DNA of 64,000 nt from Amoebidium appalachense (GCA_963693365.1 CAVNZM010000009.1:4774001-4838000); one strand, 5' to 3'. Counted from the first letter of the stretch, positions 25,102-37,439 are shown. A program made the numbers and translations. Notes: generated by a model from the sequence alone, not told the origin.

Positions 25102-25687
25102 AACAACAACAACAACCCACTCACAAAAACACACACGGCCACACACCTTGATGTCCTCCGACTCATGGATAGATGCTTGAAAGATGATCAGGTGTCTGAG
25201 GGAGGACATATGGGCCACACCGCCAAGGAAACACTTGCCCTGACCGTAGAATCTCACGTACAGAGAGACGAGAGAGGGGAATCGGCTGCACAGGGGCTGC
25301 AACGAGTTGTCGGGGCTGTCGAACCCATCTATTGTCAGGTCTTGTACGGTGGGGAGGATGGGCAGGGTATCGATGAACTCCGAGGTGGTCTCACCGGTCA
25401 GCACAAGCTGGTGCAGGCAGGGGGCATGGGCCAAAAAGGCTAGACCTTGCCCAAATTCGCCATGGGCCAAGCGGCCGCACATGTGGCCACCCGCTTGAGG
25501 CTGCGGCACCATGCCACCTGGCCGGGTTGGGGGACAAGGGACTCAAGATCCACAAGGGGTTTGGCCCCAAACACAAGAACGGAAAGGTTGTGGCTGCGCT
25601 GGAGGTGGGACATGTCGAGACATGGATTCGACAGGTACGCATGTTGAAGCCCCTTAGTGCCCTGTTTTTTTGTGTGCGTGTAGTTTT

Positions 25688-25758
<71 letters not shown>

Positions 25759-26258
25759 GGGAGCCATGGAGGGGGATGAACGCCGAAAGCTAGGTGGGTT
25801 GGTGGGTGGGTGGGTGGGTGGGTACGTGTGTGTGTGTGTGTGTGTGTTTGTGTGCGGGCATGTGAGTGTGTGTGTGTGGGGGGGATGGGGGGGGGGGGGA
25901 TGTTGGAAATATCAAAGCGACATCAAACTAAAATATAAAACATCGCAACAATGAAAACCCCAAATCAAACCATAAAATGGAACAAATAAAAATAAAAACG
26001 TGCAGGCGGAAGAGCCCATCCTTAGGGGTGGGGGTGTCCGTGGGGTGGGTGAGTGGGGGGATGGAGGTGGGGTGGGTTGGGGGGGGGGGGGGGGGGGGGG
26101 GGTAAAGACGAAGGGAGAGGGTGACAAAGGGCTGGCCCACACACATAACCCGCAACCACAACTGCACGCACACACAGCCAACCACGCAGGCACATGTGCA
26201 TTACACACACAAACACAGCCAACCAATAACACGAAATATACAACCTACATGCACCATA

Positions 26259-26338
<80 letters not shown>

Positions 26339-27417
26339 ACGCACGCACGCACGCACACACACTACACACACACACACACAGACAATCCACTCAACCCCAA
26401 ATCTACCCACGGGCCCATCTTCACCCACCCCACATACACCCCCCTTATGCCTTTCTCAACATCCCATACATCTGGGCTACCCCCACACACCTATCCGCTC
26501 ACGTTTCCCCTCGCCCCTTACCCCCCATTCAACCAGATACATGCACCATTCTCGCCACCCCCACCCCCACACATAACCAGACTCATCGCTATTCCCTTCC
26601 TCCCGTCCCCACACCCACCTGGAGAATGTGGTTGCCCTTTTTTGACAAGGGCGTCAGTCCCGTCATACCATTTATACTCTCCCGCCGACAACCACAGCCA
26701 CTTGAGGCGTGTGGGGTTGCTCAGTGAGGGCCACACCACACCGTTCCAACGGTTCACGTCCGCCGACAGTGTCTCCAGGCTGCCCATCCGCACAACGTTA
26801 TTGGCCGCCTGCTGTGTGATGCCCCTAGCGCGCACGTACAGGTGGCTGAAATTGCCTACCGGCAGACGGGTGATGATAGAATCGCCGAGGTCCACCTTGA
26901 GCCTTTTGAATTTGGGGCTGAGGTTGTCAATGAGCAGAAGCTCCCCGAGATCAAACCTGCCTCCGGCACTCCATGACGAAACCTGCACCCATATCCACGA
27001 TTTGTGAAAGGTAACCCCACAATGACCGATAATCACACCAATGCTTATCTACTCCCTCAACTCCGTTCCCCTCGCCCTTCTGCCAGGCACACCCTTTCTC
27101 ACCCACCCACACACTCGCGCACCCCCATGCCCATCCACCCATCCACAATCACCACACAACCACAAATACCACCACCGCACCCACAACCACCAACACCCAC
27201 ACAACTATTCCCATATTTGCATAGTCAATCCATCCACACCCACAGACACCTATTCCGAGGGGCCAATCCACAAACACAACCCCACACCAACACCCACAAC
27301 ACTCACCCACCGGCACTCACAACCAATCACACCCCATTTCCAAACCACCACGATACACGCACATGAACATACACACGAACGCACGCTCACACATACATAC
27401 GCTCGCAGGCGCGCGCG

Positions 27418-27477
<60 letters not shown>

Positions 27478-28304
27478 CGCACACGCACACGCACACACAC
27501 ACACACACACAAACACGCACACGCACATGCACATGCACACGCACACGCACCTCTAGATTCGGTTTGTGCACCTCTGCACCTGCTTGAAAAGGTCCTCAAC
27601 CTCCCTACAATTATAAAAGTGGTGCGACCAGTAGGTGAAGTGTGTGATAGCATCCAACCTCACACCTCCCGGTTCCGCCTTATGTAAGAAGGAGGTGAGT
27701 GGTGCACATCCTGTCACCTTCAGGGAGGACACTTTGTTGCAGATACAAAGGATGTTGCTGATAAATTCATCGGTGGGATCATTTGTGGAGAGGCGACCTA
27801 TCTGTGTGCGTTCCTTGAATACCAACCGGAGGGTATGGACCGATGGTCCTTCAATTAGCCCCCTTACGATCGACGTGACTTTATGCAAATATTCACTCGA
27901 CATGATTTCTGGGAAGTAGAGAATGAGCACCTTTGTCTTGAGCCACCTGTGTGCGGGCACCGGGGCTGTCACATCGACCTTATGGGGGTATTGGTCGCCT
28001 ATTTCGTTCCACCACTCATCCAGATGACGAAACACAATCGTCGTAGTCTCTTTTGCCGTGCGTAGGCGTAGCCAGCTGTCCTTATGGCAATGCCACGAGG
28101 GCCTGTCGCCTGGAAAGCCAAATCCGTGATAATCCCCGAGATTGATGGAGACATTGCAACCAATGAAGGGGCGGTCCCGGTGAAAACGGGAGGTGCTGGC
28201 GAGAGCGCTTGCATCTTTGGGTCCAAGATAGGAGTCGATGTGTTTCACTAGCTCAGGTGGGAGGCGTGCAAAAGGGCCCGATGGCGGGAAGGGAGAGGGC
28301 CGGG

Positions 28305-28388
<84 letters not shown>

Positions 28389-29524
28389 CGTGTGTCTGTG
28401 CGCTTCCGCACCCACCCCGTGCGTGGGTTGTGTAAGTACGTACATGTGTCTGTTTGCGTGTGCATGTGTTTGTCTTGTGTCGCACATGTGTTGTATGTTA
28501 AAAAGGGTGATGTATAAGGGGTCAGCGCGGTCGTTAGTATACATTTGTTCGGCCTTCGTTCTTTGTTCGTTCTTCGTTCTTTGTTCGGCCCTCGTTCAAG
28601 AATAATAGGAGGATAGAAAGGCAGAAGAAGCGGCCCCCGGGGGGGGGGGGGGGGGATATATGAGAAAGATCCCAAAAGACAGCACATCCAAATGGTGTGT
28701 ATTTGCACAACGCTAAAAATGACGCAAACGTGTTTCTGTTTGCCACGGCATGCACCCCTTGTACTCGGGGCCTTCAGTCAAACACCCAATGCTAACACAA
28801 ACCTTCTCCTCTTCTCCCTCCCATGCGTCCCCCCTCCCCCCACCCCCCAAACACCACACTGCGTGCGCGCGCGCACACACACACATATGTACAAACCTTC
28901 TCCTCTTCTCCCTCCTACGCATCCCCTTCCTCACCCCCCTCCCCCCCCCCCCCCCCCCCCCTCCCCAAAACATACACACAACAAAAACAAAGGCAATATG
29001 TTAGGGATGATGGGCAAGGAAAGGGGCTGGCGGTTGTAGTGGTTGTAGTTGCGTTGTCTTTGTTTTTGCTGCCACGCAAGGGGGAAGAGCAAGACAGGAA
29101 AAAGAATATCCTGTGTGCGTGAAAGAAACGGAAAGGAGCAGCAGGATATGCACGCAGCAAGTGGGGATAACCGAGTATCAAGAAAATTGTAGCGAATTCT
29201 GTGGGCTCCGATGTGCGAAACGGGCCATGCCAAGCCATTTACGCATGTAACCGAGTCTGAACACGAATGAATAAACATGTAAAATATCGATATAAAAAGC
29301 TTTTAATACAGACTATACAACCGAGCTCACAGTGGCGTGGTTTTGCACAAGCACCACACAGCACAAGCACAAACTCTCAGCAAACTGGCGTAACCAAGTG
29401 AGCCATGGTGCCTGCCGGCTTTTACACTGTCACAGATGACATAATTGGATCGCAAAAAAATACGCAAAAGAGTAGAAAAATCTCACTTACCCACTGCTAG
29501 CTGGTTTTCTTGCTTGGGTGCCAT
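24476..29524 (-). CDS. F-box protein with leucine-rich-repeat-like C-terminal region (5 exons)
   Basis: Model on the minus strand: exons 29524-29491, 28304-27580, 26982-26619, 25517-25147 and 24601-24476, joined in phases 1, 0, 1 and 0, total 1620 bases or about 539 residues. Near residues 24-55 is an F-box ([14 protein letters not shown] then LASTSRF). By family knowledge this binds Skp1 in SCF ubiquitin ligases. Later exons show irregular leucine-rich repeats (for example [13 protein letters not shown] and [11 protein letters not shown]), which usually select the substrate, so a cytosolic or nuclear SCF adaptor is likely. Introns are 0.5-1.2 kb and packed with CA/GT arrays and homopolymers. 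Weak points are the short first exon, the poor acceptor of exon 3, and exon 4, where a second LRR-like frame lies just upstream in a different frame. The substrate is unknown. Confidence 0.65.
24630..24850. repeat. poly-C, A-rich and CA/CCCA array (F-box intron 4)
   Basis: A C run of about 33 bases, then A/G-rich sequence, CA arrays interrupted by GCTTT, and CCCA units. Confidence 0.85.
25147..25517 (-). CDS. F-box gene, exon 4 (LRR-like)
   Basis: 371 bases, phase 1 in (GGCCAG acceptor) and phase 0 out (ATCAAG before GTGTGT). The frame has LRR character throughout. Upstream, to about 25660, another frame also reads like an LRR ([18 protein letters not shown]), so the true exon may be longer with a one-base lesion. 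Confidence 0.55.
25682..25757. repeat. T15-G58 composite homopolymer
   Basis: A T run passes directly into about 58 G (25700-25757). It lies in the intron upstream of F-box exon 4. Confidence 0.95.
26262..26395. repeat. CA arrays with ACGC units
   Basis: Two CA arrays are split by ATACATAC and followed by ACGC repeats. They lie in F-box intron 3. Confidence 0.9.
26619..26982 (-). CDS. F-box gene, exon 3 (LRR-like)
   Basis: 364 bases, phase 0 in and phase 1 out, with donor CCAG before GTGGGT. It encodes LRR-like strands such as FKRLKVDLG and [10 protein letters not shown]. The acceptor at GGTGCAG lacks a good pyrimidine tract, so the start is approximate. Confidence 0.6.
27405..27550. repeat. 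CA array with GCACAC interruptions
   Basis: Reads as GT-rich on the coding strand and begins about 30 bases after the donor of F-box exon 2. Confidence 0.9.
27580..28304 (-). CDS. F-box gene, exon 2 (F-box domain)
   Basis: Starts directly after a (CA)n array ending in CAG and ends at CAG before GTGCAG. It encodes 241 codons with the F-box at its start and no stop codon. Confidence 0.75.
28305..28387. repeat. (GT)n, that is (CA)n on the coding strand, abutting an acceptor
   Basis: About 41 uninterrupted units. On the minus strand the array ends CAG and directly forms the 3' splice site of F-box exon 2. Confidence 0.95.
28400..29490 (-). other. F-box intron 1
   Basis: Contains TTCG-rich sequence (28545-28600), a G run (28639-28655), C-rich DNA and otherwise ordinary DNA. 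No separate gene is seen. Confidence 0.4.
29491..29524 (-). CDS. F-box gene, candidate exon 1 (start codon)
   Basis: ATG at 29524-29522 begins [11 protein letters not shown] and ends in phase 1 at a consensus donor GTAAGTGAG. The phase fits exon 2. It was chosen because no start codon is available in exon 2. The short length keeps confidence modest. Confidence 0.45.
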
Positions 29525-30720
29525 GTTCAAAAACTTCTGGAAATGGTTGTTGAGGCAAGAAGAGTGGTGGCTACATGGTGGGGTGCATGAAGTTGATTTT
29601 AAATCTGTTCGCCTATTTACTAGCGCTGGATGGTTGTGCTAGTGAAAGTGAAGAAATTCTCTCTGCATATCTTAGCAAAAAAAACGTGCGCTGTAAGATG
29701 CCTTTAACATAAAGTCGTCTTCGTGTAAGCTTGAGTACGGTTCGTTCATGATTCTGGCAAGTGTAATGCGCAGACAGCTATGCAGGTCCAAGTGGATCGT
29801 ACGCTTTACTCAGTGCAAGTGATCTCTGAAATGAGTTCACGTTTATCTAAATCGCACAACAAAAGGCAGTTTGCTACAGCTCAACCTTCTACGGTGATTG
29901 TTTTCATAACGACTCCTCGCTTGGCATGCGCAGAGGAAGCAATTCTGTTTGCACGAATGTTCACAGTCTGCTTCGCTTCTGTTCACACCAGCTGTTCAAA
30001 TCAACTGTGACGGCCAGGGCTAGTAGACGGCAACCGTTGAAATGACTAGTCACGTGACTTAAGGTGATTGCGATTGGCTGTCACGACGAATAGCCTTTTA
30101 TGGTTCACCAGCTTCGAGAATATAATTGGATTATACGGCACCCATCGAAATGTGACGCGGACATGTAGGTACACAGCGCCGGGCCAGCACAGTGTGAGGG
30201 GCACACTGTAAACATGACGTTGCCCGGACGCATGGCCATTTGGAGATGGCCAATTGGAGCAATGCATTCTCCGAAGCTTAAAATGGGTGGGTATGTGGCT
30301 GCAGAGTGATGGGGGAAGGTGGCCATACATGAGGGTATCTGTAGTTATAACAAAGTGATCAAATGTAGTTGCCCTCAGCATTGGCATTGAAGAAATCGGT
30401 TGCATTGTCATTGAAGGAGAATGGGTGGCTGGGGTCGGTGATGATCCAGAGATAGGGCCAGAGTAGGCTGGCCCATGTGTTGGTATGCACAGTTGCAATT
30501 GTGACCGAGCTGCAGAATAGTGATGGGTCTGCTCTCTTGTTGGTGCCCGTTCAGACCCTTTTATCTGATACATTTCTTGCTTCCTGAGTTATACGGTAGG
30601 GAAAGGGCCGAGAAAGACGCATGCAACTTTGAGGGTAGAATGCGGAAGGGGATTTAAGGGCATGGAGTGGCAAGAGGGGGGCGGGCGGGGGGGGGGTTGA
30701 GTGACTAGAGGAGGTTGCAC
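29525..30720. other. upstream flank of the F-box gene; no other gene seen
   Basis: Ordinary composition, so the F-box promoter should be here. Open frames up to 175 codons on the minus strand (30046-30573) show no recognisable motif. Confidence 0.35.
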
Positions 30721-30749
30721 GACAGTTTATGTCGCCTACGTAGGTACTG

Positions 30750-30795
30750 CCTCCCCCCCCCCCCCCCCCCCCCCCCGCCAAACCCAAACCCAAAA

Positions 30796-30837
<42 letters not shown>

Positions 30838-30893
30838 GCACGCACGTCTGCACACACACACACACGCACCGTGGCACACACACATGCACACAT

Positions 30894-30935
<42 letters not shown>

Positions 30936-30985
30936 GCGCGCACACACACACACACGCGTGCGCGCGTACGTGTGTGTACGCAAAT
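30750..30985. repeat. poly-C, CA and ACGC array
   Basis: A C run (about 30753-30776), CA units, then about nine ACGC units at 30896-30933. Confidence 0.9.
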
Positions 30986-31208
30986 AAACAACGTGTCCCG
31001 TGGTGCAGGAGGGATTGAAGAAATACCGCGACCTGATCATCATGGGAGGCAATCGGCAATATGTACCTCTTTAGCAGTTGACATCTGTAAGGATACCTTA
31101 AATGCCTGTATAAACTTCAAGCTAGTAGATCTTTTCAAATATCGTAGCATCAGTCACTTTTTTAGCTTGTGGGGGTATAAGGTGTGGATGCTCGCATGCG
31201 TGTGTACT

Positions 31209-31324
<116 letters not shown>

Positions 31325-31493
31325 TGTGTCTGTTTTCCTTTTTAGGGGGGCGCGCAGGGGGAGGGGGGGGGGGGGGGGGGGGGGAGAGGAGTTTTAGTCC
31401 AAGAACATAATTTGCACGTTTTTCCTTCCCGGCCTCAGCCTTGCCACGGGTTTGTAAGCATCCCCAAGTACGTTGACTTTTTCATTTCTGTTC

Positions 31494-31521
31494 TTTTTTT
31501 TTCCTTATTTTTTTTTTTTGT

Positions 31522-31569
<48 letters not shown>

Positions 31570-31821
31570 TGCCTGGGGGGTTATTTAACGGATGGAAGGT
31601 TGTGGGGGGAGAGGAGGAGGGGAAGGGGAGGGGGGGAGGGGAGGGGGGGGGATGGGGGGGGGGGATGGGGGGGGGGGGGGGGGGGGGGAGGGAGGGAGGG
31701 AGTAAGGCTGGCAGCGGACACATGGATTAATATATACCATTTCAGGCCCCGAGACGTCATCTCAACTCACATGTCCAAACATGTGAGGGTTAGCCGGGTG
31801 GGTGGGTGGCGGGTGGAGGGG

Positions 31822-31855
<34 letters not shown>

Positions 31856-31928
31856 GGGGGGGCGCTGTCTTTGTGTTGGGTGTGATGTGTGTGTGTGTGT
31901 GTGTGTGTGTGTCTGTATGTGTTTCACG

Positions 31929-31993
<65 letters not shown>

Positions 31994-33786
31994 ACGTGCG
32001 TGTTTGTGTACATGTGTGTGTGTGTGTGTGTGCGTCCGTGTGTGTTTGTGTGTGTGTGGTCAGCAACGTTTTATGGTGGCTAGGGTACAATGCGTGTAAA
32101 AGAAAGAGAAGGGGGACCGGGAGAGGTGGGGGGGGGAGGGGGGGGGGGGGGGAGAGGGGGGAGGCGAGGAGGAGAGGACAGCCCATCATATTGCTTAGTT
32201 AAAGAGAGCCTAGGGGAACCTGCCAATCAGAAGCGCGGGGTGAGAGGTACAAACGTACGGGGTAGGGGGTGGGGTGGGAGGTGGGGGGGGGGGGGGAGGA
32301 GGGGGGGGGGGGGGGAGGGGGGAGAAATAATGCATGAAGTAGACATCAGGACAGACACCCCACGTTGAATTATGTATTATCAATGGCTAATGGTTAATCT
32401 AATGGGTATTGCCTTTTCTATTGATTCTGGGGCATCTAAAACGAAATTTTAGATATCTCGCCAATCAGAATAGCTTAGACTTTTTTCCTTATCACGGTAG
32501 ACTCAAAGGTGCCAGTGATTCTCACTGCCACACAAGTTTTCCTCCCCCTCCCTCCCCCCTCCCCCCACTCCCTTCGTTCCCCCTTCCTCCTTCCCCCACT
32601 CACCAACCCCCCCTCCCCCCCCCCCACCCCCCCCTTCAAAAAAAAAAAAAAGAAAGAAAAATCGAAATACATTGACATGTATGTATAAACCTGGCATAAT
32701 ATGAATGCATGTCTATTCTATATGCCATATATGGAAGTGCTGATGTGGGGTTCTGTGGGTTTGCTATCTAGTGTAGTAATATTTGAATAATTTATATCCC
32801 ATCCGATATGCCATATATGAAATTATCCAGGGGGCCTCATCCAGTTTGCTGCGTTTATGCGTCATATAGCTCTACGTACGTTCACCACTTCATAGAGCAA
32901 CCCCCCTAAACTCCCCCCTCCCCCACCCGTTGTAACTTGCCCTCCGGGCCGTCCATAGCTATTTCGTTTAACTGTCGATCAGAAAACGGCCCAAAAAATG
33001 GAGTCCCCCCTACGATATATCATATAGTGATAGGGTCAAGGAGGAACACCGCCATATGAACACATATTGTAGAAAAAAGATAAGGGCTATCCCCCCCCCC
33101 CCCCCCCTTGCCACCTCATCCCCCCTCTTCTCCCCGGGGGACCACAACGAGGATGGGGGGGGGGGGGAGGGAGGACTCCGTGGTGGGGGTGGAAGGGGGG
33201 AGTTGGGGGCGGGGGGGGGGGGGGGGGGGAGAGGGAGGGGGGAAGGGGGAGGAAGGGGGGAGTTGAGGGGGGGGGGGGGGGGGGGAGGGAGAGAGGGGGT
33301 TATCGGTGGTGTCCTTGTTTGTGAAGTTTTCTAACTACGGTAATGAAGAGATAAAAGGCATTTGAAGAGGTTTTCTTTCAAACAAGACTTGGTGTTTAGC
33401 CACGATGTTTGAACGGTGGTGGTGATAGTCTAAGGGAAGAGGGAGGAGGGGAAGACATGCTTGCCTTTTTAAAGTGAGCGAGGTATGGGGAGGTTAGTTG
33501 ACAGAGAAGATTCGTTGATATGAGGAGGCACCGGTGGGAGAGAGAACACGGTTGGGGGGGGGGGGGGGAGGGGGGGAGGGGAAAGAGAGAGAGGGGGGGG
33601 GGGGGCGCCGGGGGGGGGGGGGGGGGGGGGGGGGGGAGGGGGGAGGGGGGGGGGTCACCCATTTCCTTTCAAAATAAAAAGAAAGAAAAGAAAAAAGAAA
33701 GCTCCTTGCTTACCTTCCTCCCCCCCCCCCCCCCCCCCCCCCGGCCCCAATAAACAAAAAACAGAAGAAAAAAAAACATGCCTCTT

Positions 33787-33824
<38 letters not shown>

Positions 33825-34347
33825 CCCCTCCCCCTCCCTTTCCCGAGTCCCCCCCTCTTCCTCCCCGCGCCCCGCCCACCCGCCCCCGGAGCATATCTTG
33901 CGATCAATCAGGCAAATTTCGTAGAGGTTATCCATACGGCCGGTTACTGCGATTATGCAAAATGAAAAACGAACCGAGCTCAATGATTGGCCAAGGCAAA
34001 TTCCTGGGGAGATCTACATGCGGATAGGGTTGGGGGTGGCCCTACTTGCCATATATGGATTCCTGAAGGATATACGGAATTCCTGAGGGATACATGAATT
34101 CCTGAGGGATATACAGAATTCCTGAGGGACAAAAGGAATTGTTGAGGGATACGAAATTCCTGAGAGAGAACGGGCTCGTGTTTTTTCATTTCAATTTGCT
34201 GCCTGCTTACATTCATACTATTGCCCTTGCTATATGAATGTGTTATGTAGTATAATGGTATCCGATATAGGTAGGTACTTTAGTGAGGAGGATTTCCTTT
34301 GTTTTCTTCCTGCTACGGCAATGTCTGTGTGTGTGTGTGGTGGTGGA

Positions 34348-34385
<38 letters not shown>

Positions 34386-34840
34386 GGAGGATGGGTTGCA
34401 TATGCAGCGGGCTATTGGTTCGACAGCATGGCATATAAACTTGTGACTTTTTGTCTCACGGCACCACACCTAGGAAAGTTTTGTCTCCGAAAAACTCTAT
34501 TTCCAAATTAAAATATGAATCACTTATTCTAACAGGGGTGGCGGGCAGGGCAGAGGAGGGGGAGGGGGGAGGGGGGGAAGGAGGGGGAGAAGGGAAGAGG
34601 GCGGCGGGGTGGGGGGGGGGGGGGGGGGGGCAGGGTGGGGGGAGGCGCAGGGGGATGGGGGGAGGGGAGGGGGGGGGGGAGGGGGGGGGGAGGGAGGGAG
34701 GGGAGGGAGGGGGGAGTCAAAGTCAGATTAAGAGGAAGTGGAAGTTGGCTGTTTGGTGCTTCAGGGGGGCTCATTTGGTTTGCTGATTGTTAACACTCTA
34801 ACCAACCCCTCCATACAGCGATAATATTATATCATATAGT
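31494..34840. repeat. dispersed repeat R1, second long copy
   Basis: Same ordered blocks as 20.1-23.5 kb: ACGGATGGAAGGTTGTGG (about 31588), TTATGGTGGCTAGGG (about 32070), GACACCCCACGTTGAAT (about 32353), GGCTAATGGTTAATCTAA (about 32387), CCATATATGGAAGTGCTG (32725), CAGAAAACGGCCCAAAA (about 32980), GGTCAAGGAGGAACACCGCC (about 33034) and AGTGAGCGAGGTATGGGGAG (about 33474). Homopolymers separate the blocks at equivalent places. The block with GATTGGCCAA and CCATATATGG occurs near 33984-34058, and GGGGGGCTCATTTGG near 34764. Confidence 0.65.
34059..34166. repeat. 20-bp tandem repeat, about 6 copies
   Basis: Units of the form GAATTCCTGAGGGATATACG repeat with point changes and small length changes. 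It lies just after a CCATATATGG site inside R1. Confidence 0.8.
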
Positions 34841-34891
34841 GTGCGTGCGTGTGTGCGTGCGTGTGTGCGTGTGTGCGTGCGTGCGTGCGTG

Positions 34892-34978
<87 letters not shown>

Positions 34979-35195
34979 ATGCGTGCGTGCCTGCGTGTGC
35001 GCATGTACATGCGTGTCCATGGGTGTGTGTGTGTGTCTGTAGGTGCGTGCGTACGTGTGTGGGTGCGTGGTGCGTGGGTGTGTGGGTGTGGGTGTGCATG
35101 TGTGTGTGCGTGTGTGTGTGTGTGTGCATGTGCATGTGTGCGTGCGTGCGTGTGTGTGCCTGCGCGAGTGTGTGCGTGCGTGTGCGTTTGCGTCA
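34838..35195. repeat. (GTGC)n-rich array passing into TG-rich DNA
   Basis: About 25 near-perfect TGCG/GTGC units (34870-34990), then irregular TG-rich sequence. Long Cys-Val/Ala frames here are artefacts. Confidence 0.9.
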
Positions 35196-35269
35196 TCTCA
35201 TCGACTTCTATGAATTTTGGGGTACCGGGCGGGTGGGGTGGGTCGTTGTGGTAGTGTCCCGGATAGGGG

Positions 35270-35508
35270 GGGAGGGGGGGGGGGGGGGGGGGGAGGAGGG
35301 GGGGAAGAGGGGGGGGGGGGGGGGTTTACAAAATTACCTTTGCCTTAGTTTCTTTCGTTCATCCATTTTTTTTTCTTTTCTTCTTTTCTCCTTTTCCGGT
35401 TATTTGAAAGATGTCTTTTTTGTTACCTACATGTTGATTGTTGGATGGGGTGGGGTCGGTTTGAGTGGGGGGCAGTGAGAGAATGGGTGGTGTGGGGTGG
35501 TGTGGGGT

Positions 35509-35564
<56 letters not shown>

Positions 35565-35640
35565 ATGGCAAACAGTGTGTGTGTGTGTGTGAGGGGGGGG
35601 GGGGGGGGAGGGGAGGTTGGGGGGGGGGGGGGGGGGGGGG
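35270..35640. repeat. G-rich, T-rich and (TG)n composite
   Basis: G runs at 35270-35325, T-rich sequence, a TG array at about 35510-35563, and G runs at 35592-35641. Confidence 0.85.
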
Positions 35641-35949
35641 GAAGGATACTATCGCCGTCCGCGCTGGTGGTACCCCTCCCGGTCAGAGCTACAGGCAAAT
35701 AGAGGTCATGTCTGAAGGTACAACGCTGATATGTATTTGTAGACCGTCGGTACCATCAGTATATACCACGAGATACATACGTCATCAATAGTAAAGCTGT
35801 ACATCCAAAGCTGTTCAGATACACGAGGTTAGTTTCAACCAGCAACAAATAATTACATTAGCTGTGAAACTGTATCAACAGCATTATTGAAATGAGCGTG
35901 AGGCCGAATGCACCACGTTTGTCAGACGGCGCATGAAACTAAACCCCCT

Positions 35950-35988
35950 CCCCCCCCCCCCCCCCCCCCCCGTTACGGGCGCGCGCGT

Positions 35989-36075
<87 letters not shown>
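35950..36075. repeat. poly-C then (CA)n
   Basis: A C run of about 20 bases, a CGCGCG spacer, then about 40 CA units (35992-36073), followed by an A run. Confidence 0.95.
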
Positions 36076-36078
<3 letters not shown>

Positions 36079-36099
36079 ACACCAAAAAAAAAAAAAAGA

Positions 36100-37340
36100 A
36101 AGAAAGAAAGAGAAAAAAGTCACGCCCCCTTTCGAATTCATTCCTATTGATTGCTGATAGATATAGCATGAAGCTTCTTAGGGGGTTTACGCTGTTTACT
36201 CGAGGCAAACCAATTGACATGAGAAACACAATGACTTCTACTTCATAATGGGTTATACGGTCTCATGAATTTCCAATGTTTTATTGCAACTTGCAGCCAC
36301 GAGAAATCATCTCGAGTGATTCTAGGTATTTTCAATCAGATTTGGGGTTGTCCGGGGGGAGGGGGATGGGGGGGGGGGAAGAGGGTATGGGGAGCATGGG
36401 GAGGGGGGGCGGGTGCATATGGGAAAGCAGTGGAAATTTTTTCTTTTGACTCGGGTTTATTGATCCGTTGATGAAGGCAACGTGCAGCCACAGGCTACAT
36501 AACCACCAATAGAACTGAAAAAGCCAAAGCTACGAAATAAAAATAAAGCGACAAGTGACAAAGGACACCAGTGGGCAAAACCTTATGTGTACGTGTATGC
36601 GTGAAACTAGTTTGCTCCAACTAGTCATATGCATCGATGTTGACCAGACCACACTCCGCAAGAAGACATCATTACTGCTCCTTCCCAACAGGCCCCCCTC
36701 AAAACCTACCGAGGCACAGCAAGCAAGTCAGCCTCTAAAAGAGCAATGCAGACCAAATCTGAGCTAAAAAACAATCCCAACGGGCCCGGCCCCTAGATAA
36801 CCCGGAGAAACTGCATCTAGCTCTCTGATAAGGTGGCCTAGTTGTGGCAGGACACACAGAAAAACACAATTACAGAATGCATGCAAGCAAACCCGGTCAT
36901 TGCCATACGACTGGAGGCTAAGGACTGGCAGTCACTTGGAAAGCTCCCCGACGACCAAGTAGCCGCCCCTCCACTCACGCAGCGCAGAAGTAGCTGAAGA
37001 AGTTGCAGCAGCCCACCGCCAATAGGTCGCGTAGAAGCGTAGACAGCGCGTAGAAGTTACCATAGGTTGCAGTGGACCACGAGGCGTTGAAGAAACCACT
37101 TCTCAGGCGAGAAACTCCGCGAAAGGGAGATGCCCCCACACTCTCACAGCAGTAGGAATACACCAGGCCACGCCACACACACGCTGCAGTCACGTTCCCC
37201 TGAGTGGGACTCCCTCCCACCACAAAAAGAAGAAACGAAAGCCTTTATATACCTGCCATGGTGAAGAATCGGGAAAAAAAATTTGACGTGACAGCTAAGA
37301 GATCGAAGTGAAATTGAAGTCCAGTGGAAATTGGGGTATG
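36100..37340. other. no confirmed gene; possible minus-strand promoter
   Basis: Ordinary composition. A minus-strand open frame (37223-36975) starts just downstream of a TATA-like box but has no recognisable motif. Confidence 0.35.
37241..37251 (-). promoter_or_regulatory. candidate TATA box
   Basis: The minus strand reads TATATAAAGGC, a close match to the eukaryotic TATA consensus. No downstream gene could be confirmed, so this rests on the motif alone. Confidence 0.25.
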
Positions 37341-37439
37341 GGGGGACCGGGGTGAAGAAGGAGGAGGGGGGGGGGGGGGGGGGGGAAGGGGGAGAGGGGG
37401 GAGAGGGGGGGGGGGGGGATTGGGTTATATCCGTAAGTA

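Noticed and set aside
25391-25642. Third minus-strand frame at F-box exon 4
   Set aside because: Phase-incompatible with exon 3 and lacking the LRR pattern found in the two other frames.
26000-27007. 335-codon plus-strand frame
   Set aside because: Reads antisense to the supported F-box exon 3 and through CA arrays; the minus strand has the better coding evidence.
36975-37223. 83-codon minus-strand frame behind a TATA-like box
   Set aside because: No motif, no ATG at the expected place and no splice partner; only the TATA-like box was kept, at low confidence.
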